In this document: positions 1 to 5,619 of the stretch, one piece after another
How the letters are laid out: every line of letters starts with the position of its first letter
Numbering within the stretch: position 1 is the stretch's first letter
Origin: Thermoleophilia bacterium
Lineage (GTDB): Bacteria > Actinomycetota > Thermoleophilia > Miltoncostaeales > Miltoncostaeaceae
Assembly: GCA_016463385.1 (NCBI GenBank)
Contig: JAEMRL010000185.1
Location: 1 to 5,619, forward strand
Direction: 5' to 3'
Length of the DNA stretch: 5,619 bases
The notes under the pieces: model-generated
Seen by the model: only the letters and a program-made list of their open reading frames with translations
Told to the model about the DNA's origin: nothing
Database searches by the model: none
Position numbers and translations under genes: made by a program

Positions 1-518
<518 letters not shown>

Positions 519-519
<1 letters not shown>

Positions 520-1592
520 CAGCGACCACCTCCCAGCGACGAGACGAACTCGGAGAACATGTAGCGCGCGTCGCGCGGCCCGGGGCTCGCCTCGGGGTGG
601 TACTGCACCGACCAGGCCCGCAGCTCCGGCGCGGCGATGCCCTCCACCGAGCCGTCGAAGAGGCTGGTGCGGGTGACCTCCACGCCGTCGGGGAGGTCGT
701 CGGCGACGACCGCGTAGCCGTGGTTCTGCACCGTGATCTCGACCCTGCCGTCGTCGCTGCGGCGCACGGGGTGGTTCGCGCCGCGGTGCCCGAAGGCCAG
801 CTTGCGGGTCTGCAGCCCGAGGGCCTGGGCGAGCATCTGATGGCCCAGGCAGATGCCGAAGACCGGCACCTCGCCGAGCAGCCCGCGCACGGTCTCGATC
901 ACGCTGGTCACCGCGGCGGGGTCGCCGGGGCCGTTGGAGAGGAAGACCCCGTCGGGGTCGCGCGCCAGCACCTCGGAGGCCGTGACGCCCGCGGGGACGA
1001 CATCGAGGCGGCAGCCCGCCCCCACCAGCCCCCGGGCGATGCTCTCCTTCATCCCGCAGTCGATCGCCACCACGTGCGGGCCGTCGTCGCCGAGCATCCG
1101 GGCGGCCCCGGCGGCCTGGGAGGCCAGATCGCGGCCGTCGAGCACCGGGTGCGCCCGGACCATCGCCAGCAGCTCGTCGGGGAGCATCTCGGTGGTGACG
1201 CCGCCGCGCATCGCGCCCCGGTCGCGGAGGTGGCGCACGAGCCGGCGGGTGTCGCAGTCCTCCACGGCGACCACGCCGCGCTCGGCGAGCCAGGTCCGCC
1301 AGCCCGTCGGCCCGCCCACACCGGCGGCGTCGCCGGCGCGCCGCATGATCACGGCCCCCGGCCACGCGCGCGCGCTCTCGTCGAGACCGGGACCGGCGCC
1401 GTAGTTGCCGATCATCGGCGCCGCGAAGCAGAGGATCTGGCCGAGGTAGGACGGGTCGGTCACCGCCTCCTGGTAGCCCGACATGCCCGTGGTGAAGACC
1501 ATCTCGCCGAGCGCCGTCCCCGGCGCCCCGACGCTCCGGGCCGGGAGGACGAGCCCGTCCTCCAGCACGACCCACGTCTCGCCCGGGCTCAC
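519..1592 (-). CDS. carA: Carbamoyl-phosphate synthase small (glutamine amidotransferase) subunit
   Basis: CarA hydrolyses glutamine and passes the ammonia to CarB. The 357-residue protein is slightly shorter than E. coli CarA (382). The N-terminal CPSase small-chain domain (about 5-130) shows VVLEDG (8-13), TGMSGYQEAVTDPSY (35-49) and DTRRLVRHLRDRGA (114-127). The class I glutamine amidotransferase domain (about 173-345) has LSNGPGDP (218-225), the nucleophile Cys248 in GICLGHQ, and the other triad members His332 and Glu334 in YHPEASPG. All three are intact, so it should be an active glutaminase. The start is a GTG at 1592 in the overlap GTGA with the stop of the preceding hydrolase gene; that codon gives the expected N-terminus a few residues before VVLEDG. 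No good Shine-Dalgarno precedes it, so translation probably depends on coupling. Its TGA overlaps the carB ATG by one base. The reading frame stays open far upstream to about 2309, but that stretch is a shadow of the neighbouring genes. Confidence 0.97.
528..534 (-). promoter_or_regulatory. Shine-Dalgarno sequence of carB
   Basis: GGGAGGT on the minus strand, 8 nt before the carB ATG, inside the last codons of carA. It is among the strongest ribosome sites in the operon and confirms the carB start. Together with the TGATG junction it allows both coupled and independent initiation on carB. Confidence 0.8.
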
Positions 1593-2161
1593 CTGACCAG
1601 CCGGGAGATCGCCTTGAACTCGTCCGATCCGGCCACCTCGAGCATCTCGAAGAGGGCCATCTCGGTGCTCGTGATCTCCGCGCCCTCGGAGGCCATCCTC
1701 TCGAGGGCCAGGGTCCGGTTGGCCGGGGCGCGCGAGGAGACGGCGTCGCCGGCCACGTGCACCGCGTAGTCGCGGGCGATCAGGTCGAGCACGGTCTGAT
1801 TGACGCAGACGTGCGTCTCGATGCCGGCCACCACCCAGTCGGTGCATCCGGCGGCCTCGAGCTCGGCGTCGAAGGCCTCCACCCCGCATGCCGAGAAGCG
1901 CATCTTCTCCACGACCGGCGTGCCCTCGGGCAGGCGCTCGGCGAGCTCGGGCACGGTCTGGCCGAGGCCCTTCGTGTACTGCACGCTCACCAGCACGGGG
2001 CGGCCGAGGATGCCGAAGCCCTCGGCCAGGATGCCGCAGTTGGCCACGACCTGGTCGAACCCGTCGATGACCGGGCGGAACGCCTCCTGGACGTCGATCA
2101 GGATCAGCCCGGTGGACTCCCGGCTGAGGAGCCCGGGGTGCCGCGCGCCTACGGTCGCCAT
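1589..2161 (-). CDS. Isochorismatase-family cysteine hydrolase (ISOC1/ISOC2-like), substrate unknown
   Basis: This 190-residue protein covers the single alpha/beta isochorismatase-like hydrolase domain and little else. The family's catalytic triad is visible: Asp23 (LILIDVQEAF), Lys86 (VVEKMRFSAC) and nucleophile Cys119 (GIETHVCVNQT). The segment QYTKGLGQTVPEL (61-73), SSRAPANRTLALERM (142-156), TSTEM (164-168) and the FKAISRLV ending resemble the ISOC1/ISOC2 and YcaC-like branch rather than EntB-type isochorismatases. That branch has no agreed substrate. Relatives in the wider superfamily hydrolyse C-N bonds (RutB, N-carbamoylsarcosine amidase, nicotinamidase). The ATG at 2161 has a GGGAGGG ribosome site 8 nt upstream. 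The gene overlaps the end of pyrC by 13 nt and the start of carA by 4 nt, so it is a true operon member. It occupies the slot between pyrC and carA where M. tuberculosis has the unrelated Rv1382. A role linked to carbamoyl or pyrimidine intermediates is only an inference from position. Base composition looks like the neighbours, with no sign of recent insertion. Confidence 0.93.
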   Translation of the reverse strand: MATVGARHPGLLSRESTGLILIDVQEAFRPVIDGFDQVVANCGILAEGFGILGRPVLVSVQYTKGLGQTVPELAERLPEGTPVVEKMRFSACGVEAFDAELEAAGCTDWVVAGIETHVCVNQTVLDLIARDYAVHVAGDAVSSRAPANRTLALERMASEGAEITSTEMALFEMLEVAGSDEFKAISRLVR

Positions 2162-3447
2162 GCGATCTGCCCTCCCGCGATCGTGAGGTTGACCTTCCCG
2201 TGCAGTTCCTCCCCGAGCCACGCCGAGTTGCGCGATTTGCTCTGGAAGCCCGTGGCGCCGACGACGACCACGGCCTCCGGATCGAGCAGCGCGACGTCGG
2301 CGACCGCACCGTCGGCGAGCGTGGGCACCGGCAGCCCGAGGGCCGCGGCGGCGTCGCTGCTCATGCGCCGCACCAGCAGGTCGAGCGGGACCTCGCCGGT
2401 GCGCACCAGGTGCGTGTTGCAGACGGCGAAGGCGGTCTCGAGGCCGGTGATGCCGAAGGGGGCCTCCTCGAAGGGGACCTCCTTCTCGTCGGCGTCGTGG
2501 GGCGCGTGATCGGTGGCCACCAGGTCGAGCGTGCCGTCGAGGAGCGCCGCGATCAGGCTCTGCCGATCCGACTCCTCGCGCAGCGGCGGGTTCATCTTGT
2601 GCCGCGACGGGTCGAGCGAGGCGATCGCGGCGTCGGTGAGCGTGAGGTGGTGCGGGGTCACCTCTCCGGTGATCCGCACGCCGCGCTCCTTGGCCCGGCG
2701 GATCTCATCCACCGTCTCCGATGCGGAGACGTGGCAGATGTGGATCCAGCCGTCCTCGTACTCGGCGAGGACGGCGTCGCGGGCGACGGCGATGCTCTCG
2801 GAGATCGGCGGGATCCCGGCGAGGCCGAGACGGCTGGCCACAGCGCCCTCGTGCGCCACCCCGCGGCCCGACAGCGCCATGTCCTCCTCGTGCAGCACCA
2901 GCGGCAGGCCGGTGATGCGCTGGTACTGGAGCGCGCGGCGCATGACGCCCGCGTCGGCCACCGGGTGGCCGTCGTCGCTGAAGCCGGCGGCCCCGAGCTC
3001 GGCCATCTCGACCTGTTCGGTCAGCTCCCCGCCCTTCTGGCCGACCGTGATGGCGGCGTAGAAGCCGACCCGCACCGCGGCCTCCCGCTCGGCGCGGTCG
3101 ATCAGGGTGCCGAGCACCGCCGCGTTGTCGACCACCGGCGAGGTGTTGGGCATGGCCACGATGGTGACGAAGCCGCCCGCGGCCGCCGACATGCTGCCGG
3201 TGGCGATGTCCTCGAGGTCCTCGCGGCCGGGCGTGCGCAGGTGGACGTGGGGGTCCACGAAGCCGGGCACGGCGACCATCCCGGTGCCGTCGATGACCTC
3301 GAGGCCCTCCGGGTCGCCACCGATCAGGCCGTCGCGGACCACGAGGTCGCGCACCTCGTCGATCCCCGCGGCCGGGTCGAGCACGCGCGCGCCGCGGATC
3401 ACCAGGGACGCGGCCGGGCCGGGGCGCTGCATCAGTCGGGGCGCCAT
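2149..3447 (-). CDS. pyrC: Dihydroorotase (type I, Bacillus/Aquifex-like)
   Basis: PyrC reversibly cyclises N-carbamoyl-L-aspartate to dihydroorotate, the third step of UMP synthesis. The 432-residue amidohydrolase has the small N-terminal beta domain (about 14-60), a TIM-barrel core and a C-terminal beta segment ending ITIAGGQ-like (LTIAGGQ, 421-427). The metal-site residues expected from the family are present: His67 and His69 (DPHVHLR), Asp158 (FSDDG), His186 (LVLHEED), His239 (ICHVSA) and Asp313 (VATDHAPH). KMNPPLR (284-290), GEVTPHHL (261-268) and FGITGLET (331-338) are also typical. Where many relatives have HLREPG this protein has HLRTPG. The ATG at 3447 overlaps the pyrB stop as TGATG, which is why I chose it. 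A second in-frame ATG at 3432 would remove five residues, and neither has a strong ribosome site. As a stand-alone active enzyme it need not complex with PyrB, though type I dihydroorotases of Aquifex do so. The stop is TAG, 13 nt inside the next gene. Confidence 0.97.
   Translation of the reverse strand: MAPRLMQRPGPAASLVIRGARVLDPAAGIDEVRDLVVRDGLIGGDPEGLEVIDGTGMVAVPGFVDPHVHLRTPGREDLEDIATGSMSAAAGGFVTIVAMPNTSPVVDNAAVLGTLIDRAEREAAVRVGFYAAITVGQKGGELTEQVEMAELGAAGFSDDGHPVADAGVMRRALQYQRITGLPLVLHEEDMALSGRGVAHEGAVASRLGLAGIPPISESIAVARDAVLAEYEDGWIHICHVSASETVDEIRRAKERGVRITGEVTPHHLTLTDAAIASLDPSRHKMNPPLREESDRQSLIAALLDGTLDLVATDHAPHDADEKEVPFEEAPFGITGLETAFAVCNTHLVRTGEVPLDLLVRRMSSDAAAALGLPVPTLADGAVADVALLDPEAVVVVGATGFQSKSRNSAWLGEELHGKVNLTIAGGQIAWRP
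2170..2176 (-). promoter_or_regulatory. Shine-Dalgarno of the isochorismatase-family gene
   Basis: GGGAGGG on the minus strand, 8 nt before the ATG at 2161, within the last codons of pyrC. It decides the start against an in-frame ATG at 2221, which would add 20 low-complexity residues and deepen the overlap with pyrC. Confidence 0.8.
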
Positions 3448-4403
3448 CAGACGGCCACCGCGCCGATCGGGTGCTCGGCGGGCTCGGCGCCCGCGGAGGG
3501 CCCGGCCAGCAGGTCGTAGAGAACCGCCATGCGCACCACCATCCCGTTCGCCGCCTGTCGTTCGATGAGGGTCTTGGGGTCGTCCGCGAGCGCGCCCGAG
3601 ATCTCGACGCCGCGGTTGATCGGCCCCGCGTGCATCACGCGCTGGCCGGGGCGCAGGCGCCCGTGGTTGACGCCGTAGGTCGCCGCGTACTCGCGCAGCG
3701 ACGGCACGAACCCGCCCGGGCCCATCCGCTCGAGCTGCATCCGCAGCACGTAGACGACGTCGGCGTCGGCGACGTCGCGGATGTCCGTGGACGTCGTCAC
3801 GCCGAGGGCCTCCTCGGCGTCGCGCGGGATCAGCGTGGGCGGGGCGATCAGGCTGACGTTGGCCCCCATCATCTGGAACCCGCGGATGCCCGAGCGGGCG
3901 ACCCGCGAGTGGGCGACGTCGCCGACGAAGGCGATGTGCAGGCCGTCGAGCGGCCCCACCTCGCGCTCGATGGTGTAGAGGTCGAGCAGGGTCTGGGTGG
4001 GGTGCTCGTGCTTGCCGTCGCCGGCGTTGATGACGGCCGCCTGGGTGTGGCGGGCCGCCAGCTGGCAGGCGCCGACCGACTGGTGGCGGATCACCAGCAC
4101 GTCGGGCAGGTAGGAGTTGAGGGTGATGACCGTGTCCTTCAGGGTCTCGCCCTTCTCCACGCTGGAGCCCGACCCCTTGACGTTGACCACGTCGGCGGAC
4201 AGGCGCTTGCCGGCCAGCTCGAACGAGGTCGAGGTGCGCGTGGAGGCCTCGAAGAACATGTTGATGATCGTCCGGCCGCGGAGCGTCGGCACCTTCTTGA
4301 TGTCGCGCTCCATCACCTCGGCGAACCGGTTGCCGACGCGCAGGATGCGCGCGATCTCCGCGCGGTCGAGGTCGGCGATGGTGAGCAGCGAGCGGCGGCT
4401 CAC
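3447..4403 (-). CDS. pyrB: Aspartate carbamoyltransferase catalytic subunit
   Basis: PyrB condenses carbamoyl phosphate with L-aspartate to give N-carbamoyl-L-aspartate, the committed step of pyrimidine synthesis. The 318 residues match the catalytic chain length. The carbamoyl-phosphate loop ASTRTS (53-58) carries Ser54-Thr55-Arg56-Thr57. Lys84 sits in the flexible loop SSVEKGE. Arg106, HEHPTQ with His134 and Gln137, Arg167 in VAHSRVAR, and the aspartate-binding RMQLER (221-226) are all present, and several have the same numbers as in E. coli. Residues from about 301 form a loose Ala/Pro/Gly tail beyond the last conserved helix. No pyrI regulatory subunit gene is seen, so feedback would not be of the E. 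coli type; control probably acts through PyrR. The GTG at 4403 lies in a 4-nt overlap (GTGA) with the end of pyrR, with GGAG at 4412-4415 (8 nt spacing) supporting this start. Its TGA overlaps the pyrC ATG by one base. Confidence 0.97.
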   Translation of the reverse strand: MSRRSLLTIADLDRAEIARILRVGNRFAEVMERDIKKVPTLRGRTIINMFFEASTRTSTSFELAGKRLSADVVNVKGSGSSVEKGETLKDTVITLNSYLPDVLVIRHQSVGACQLAARHTQAAVINAGDGKHEHPTQTLLDLYTIEREVGPLDGLHIAFVGDVAHSRVARSGIRGFQMMGANVSLIAPPTLIPRDAEEALGVTTSTDIRDVADADVVYVLRMQLERMGPGGFVPSLREYAATYGVNHGRLRPGQRVMHAGPINRGVEISGALADDPKTLIERQAANGMVVRMAVLYDLLAGPSAGAEPAEHPIGAVAV

Positions 4404-4954
4404 CGGACCGTCTCCAGCACGACCTGGTCGGCCCCGTCCACCTCGGCCAGGTGCACCGCGATCCGCTCGGACCGCGAGGTCGGCAGGTTCTTGCCGACGT
4501 AGTCGGGCCGGATCGGTAGCTCGCGGTGACCGCGGTCGACCAGCACCGCGAGCTGCACCAGCGGCGGGCGGCCGTAGTCGAAGATCGCGTCGATGGCGGC
4601 GCGGATCGTGCGCCCGGTGAAGAGGACGTCGTCCACCAGGATCACGGCGCGCTCGGCCACGTTGAAGTCGAGGACGGTGTCGCCGACGACCGGCAGCGCG
4701 CCGCGGCGCGCGTCGAGGCCGACGTCGTCGCGGTAGAGCGCGATGTCAACGGTGCCGGTCGCGGGCTCGGCGCCGGCGAACTCGCCGATCAGGCGGGCCA
4801 GGCGGGCCGCCAGCGGGACGCCGCGCGTGTGGATGCCGACCAGCGCCAGCTTCTCGGGCTCGGCGTGCCGCTCGACGATCTCGTGCGCGATCCGGGCGAC
4901 GGTGCGGCGGACCTGGTCCTGATCGACCAGCACCTTCCCGGTGGCGCCGCTCAC
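4400..4954 (-). CDS. pyrR: PyrR, pyrimidine operon regulator / uracil phosphoribosyltransferase
   Basis: PyrR binds pyr mRNA in a UMP/UTP-dependent way and usually also has uracil phosphoribosyltransferase activity. With the chosen GTG the protein has 184 residues (B. subtilis PyrR 181). It shows the type I phosphoribosyltransferase fold: VGIHTRGVPLA (39-49), the PRPP motif VILVDDVLFTGRT (104-116), and the PyrR-specific stretch DRGHRELPIRPDYVGKNLP (140-158) followed by TSRSE, all strongly conserved in actinobacterial PyrR. The 5' end is uncertain. GTG at 4954 overlaps the stop of a 14-codon upstream ORF as GTGA. GTG at 4960 is the furthest upstream in-frame start and adds two residues. Neither has a Shine-Dalgarno. 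One extra base in the five-base homopolymer at 4978-4982 would fuse this frame to the well-placed ATG at 4995 and give a 198-residue protein. The gene lies directly behind a PyrR-binding loop, so autoregulation is expected. Its TGA overlaps pyrB by 4 nt. Confidence 0.96.
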   Translation of the reverse strand: MSGATGKVLVDQDQVRRTVARIAHEIVERHAEPEKLALVGIHTRGVPLAARLARLIGEFAGAEPATGTVDIALYRDDVGLDARRGALPVVGDTVLDFNVAERAVILVDDVLFTGRTIRAAIDAIFDYGRPPLVQLAVLVDRGHRELPIRPDYVGKNLPTSRSERIAVHLAEVDGADQVVLETVR

Positions 4955-4995
4955 GGGCACGGGCGCGGGCAGGGCACGGGGGCACGGTCGATCAT
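4951..4995 (-). CDS. Possible 14-residue leader peptide upstream of pyrR (or N-terminus of PyrR if a base is missing)
   Basis: An ATG placed 5 nt after the Shine-Dalgarno AAGGAG opens the short frame MIDRAPVPCPRPCP, whose TGA overlaps the pyrR GTG at 4954 as GTGA. Five of the 14 residues are proline, including the one before the stop, and two are cysteine. Read at face value, ribosomes start here and hand over to pyrR by termination-reinitiation, matching the coupled junctions elsewhere in the operon. The rival reading is a one-base deletion, real or sequencing error, in the run of five C (minus strand) at 4978-4982. Restoring one C puts the ATG in frame with pyrR and yields an N-terminal extension similar in length to those of other actinobacterial PyrR proteins. 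I know of no family for this peptide and cannot decide between the two readings from one sequence. Confidence 0.4.
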   Translation of the reverse strand: MIDRAPVPCPRPCP

Positions 4996-5000
4996 CGTCG

Positions 5001-5006
5001 CTCCTT
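5001..5006 (-). promoter_or_regulatory. Shine-Dalgarno within the PyrR-binding hairpin
   Basis: AAGGAG on the minus strand, 5 nt before the ATG at 4995. It is the only good ribosome binding site between rnz and pyrR. Its first four bases (AAGG, 5003-5006) form the 3' arm of the outer stem of the PyrR-binding hairpin, so the site would be masked when PyrR stabilises that hairpin. Confidence 0.75.
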
Positions 5007-5033
5007 CTCGGTCTCGCCGGACCGGCTTAAAGG
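5003..5033 (-). promoter_or_regulatory. PyrR-binding RNA hairpin (PyrR element) in the pyr leader
   Basis: Read on the minus strand, the element has CCUU (5030-5033) pairing with AAGG (5003-5006), an asymmetric internal loop of five bases on the 5' side and two on the 3' side, a perfect 5-bp stem CGGUC/GACCG, and the hexaloop CGGCGA. The hexaloop fits the CNGNGA consensus of Bacillus PyrR-binding loops, and the flanking UUUAA and GAGAAGG features are also those of known PyrR sites. It begins directly after the rnz TGA. No hairpin followed by a U-run is visible up to pyrR, so attenuation is unlikely. Occlusion of the embedded ribosome site, as reported for M. smegmatis pyr, is the natural model. 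High pyrimidine nucleotide levels would then repress translation of pyrR and the coupled genes behind it. Confidence 0.88.
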
Positions 5034-5619
5034 TCACTCCGCAGGGAAGGTAGCAGGTGCCTCCGACGCCTCGTCAGGGGCCGCGCGGCGCGGCCCGCCC
5101 CGCGCCGGATGGACCACCGGCTCGCCCCGCTCGGGGAACGGGATCTCGATCTGGTCGAAGTCGCGCGGCACCAGGGTGCGCGGGAACACCGCCCCCGCCT
5201 CGGCCCGCACCTCCGACGGCGCGCAGCGGCTCGAGAGGTGCGTCAGCACCAGCAGCCCGACATCGGCGTCACGGGCCAGCTCGGCCGCCTCGCGGGCCGT
5301 GGTGTGGCGGGTCTCCCGGGCGCGCCCGCGGTCCTCGTCGAGGAACGTCGCCTCGTGGACGAGGAGGGCCGCGCCGCGCGCGGCCTCGCGCGTGGCGTCG
5401 CAGGGCTCGGTGTCCCCCGAGATCACCACGGTGCGTCCGGGCCGGGCGGCGCCGAGCACCTCGTCGGCGCGCACCGTGCGGCCGCCGGGCGTCACCACCT
5501 CGCCCCCGCGCTGGAGCACCCCGAAGTCGGGCCCGGGCGTCACCCCGAGGGCCCGTGCGGCGTCGAGGTCGAAGGCGCCCGGCCGGGCGTCCTCCACCAG
5601 CGCATACCCCACCGAGGGG
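5034..5619 (-). CDS. rnz: Ribonuclease Z, C-terminal part (truncated by window edge)
   Basis: RNase Z is the zinc-dependent endonuclease that trims tRNA 3' ends. The first full codon in the window is at 5618, and 194 residues up to the TGA at 5034-5036 are visible, about the C-terminal 60 percent of the enzyme. It opens PSVGYALVEDARPGAFDLD, the family's HxxPS-GY region. Counting from the valine codon at 5612, Asp67 (ISGDTEPC), His103 (ETRHTTAREAA) and His125 (LTHLSSR) correspond to the later metal and catalytic residues of B. subtilis RNase Z (Asp211, His247, His269). VHEATFLDED (85-94) is also diagnostic. The HxHxDH motif lies outside the window, so a catalytically complete enzyme is assumed rather than seen. 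About 28 residues rich in Pro, Ala, Arg and Glu follow the last conserved strand (IEIPFP). The GTG at 5612 is internal, not the start. The stop directly abuts the PyrR hairpin. Confidence 0.95.
   Translation of the reverse strand, partial: PSVGYALVEDARPGAFDLDAARALGVTPGPDFGVLQRGGEVVTPGGRTVRADEVLGAARPGRTVVISGDTEPCDATREAARGAALLVHEATFLDEDRGRARETRHTTAREAAELARDADVGLLVLTHLSSRCAPSEVRAEAGAVFPRTLVPRDFDQIEIPFPERGEPVVHPARGGPRRAAPDEASEAPATFPAE
5047..5077 (-). promoter_or_regulatory. Candidate promoter of the pyr operon inside the 3' end of rnz
   Basis: On the minus strand TGCTACCTT (5047-5055) fits an extended -10 (TGn followed by TAnnnT). CTGACG (5072-5077) matches four of six bases of TTGACA, but at a long 19-nt spacing. 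A start site near 5040 would place the PyrR hairpin at the very 5' end of the transcript. The gap between rnz and the leader ATG is only 38 nt and filled by the hairpin, so any dedicated promoter has to lie within rnz. The motif is weak and could be chance; co-transcription from upstream of rnz is the alternative. Confidence 0.3.

Noticed and set aside
597..1769. Plus-strand open frame of 390 codons
   Set aside because: It is antisense to carA and the hydrolase, His/Ala/Arg-rich with no recognisable motif. Long antisense frames are expected in GC-rich coding DNA, and the minus strand encodes clear conserved proteins.
2162..2221. Earlier ATG (2221) for the isochorismatase-family gene
   Set aside because: It would add 20 unconserved residues over the pyrC end and ignore the strong GGGAGGG site placed for the ATG at 2161.
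1593..2309. Extension of the carA frame upstream, suggesting a 596-residue CarA fusion
   Set aside because: The extra part lies on top of the isochorismatase-family gene and encodes Arg/Gly-rich sequence without motifs. CarA similarity begins just after the GTG at 1592.
2200..3519. Plus-strand open frame of 439 codons, longer than pyrC itself
   Set aside because: It is antisense to pyrC with typical shadow composition (many His, Ala, Gly, Arg, Asp, Val) and no domain or ribosome site I can support.
3471..4502. Plus-strand open frame of 343 codons
   Set aside because: It is antisense to pyrB and pyrR, with the same low-information composition.
4955..4990. GTGCCC repeats and C-rich tract near the pyrR start, considered as a repeat element or Rho-loading site
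   Set aside because: The tract is short and coding in at least one frame, and such C runs are common at this GC content; there is no further support.
4961..5040. Intrinsic terminator or attenuator between rnz and pyrR
   Set aside because: The only strong hairpin is the PyrR-binding loop. It is followed by GAGAAGGAGCGACG, not a U-run, and no alternative antiterminator pairing with a U-tract is seen.

Overview
The window is a GC-rich bacterial segment in which every gene lies on the minus strand, so transcription runs from high to low coordinates. It holds the start of a de novo pyrimidine (UMP) biosynthesis operon: the end of an RNase Z gene (rnz, cut by the right edge), then pyrR, pyrB, pyrC, an isochorismatase-family hydrolase, carA, and the first 173 codons of carB (cut by the left edge). 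The order pyrR-pyrB-pyrC-(extra gene)-carA-carB, the GC-rich codon use, GTG starts and a PyrR type resembling those of Streptomyces and Mycobacterium point to an actinobacterium. A deep-branching class such as Thermoleophilia is possible, but the sequence alone does not settle this.

Control region (about 4951-5077). A 31-nt element begins directly after the rnz stop codon and matches the PyrR-binding loop: outer CCUU/AAGG stem, asymmetric internal loop, 5-bp CGGUC/GACCG stem and a CNGNGA hexaloop. Its 3' arm contains most of the Shine-Dalgarno AAGGAG, which sits 5 nt before an ATG. No intrinsic terminator is visible. This favours PyrR-dependent translational repression, as described for Mycobacterium smegmatis, over Bacillus-type attenuation. 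The ATG behind that ribosome site opens either a 14-codon leader peptide whose TGA overlaps a pyrR GTG, or, if one base is missing from a five-base homopolymer, the real N-terminus of PyrR. A weak promoter candidate with an extended -10 lies inside the 3' end of rnz.

Structural genes (1-4403). CarA and CarB make carbamoyl phosphate, PyrB joins it to aspartate, and PyrC cyclises the product to dihydroorotate. All catalytic and ligand residues checked in PyrB, PyrC and CarA are present. All five junctions from pyrR to carB overlap (4, 1, 13, 4 and 1 nt), so translation is probably coupled throughout and control of pyrR translation could spread down the operon.

The unexpected member is the ISOC1/ISOC2-like cysteine hydrolase between pyrC and carA. 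It has an intact Asp-Lys-Cys triad, its own strong ribosome binding site, and overlaps both neighbours. It has no standard place in UMP synthesis. The genes for the later steps (pyrD, pyrE, pyrF) are not in the window.
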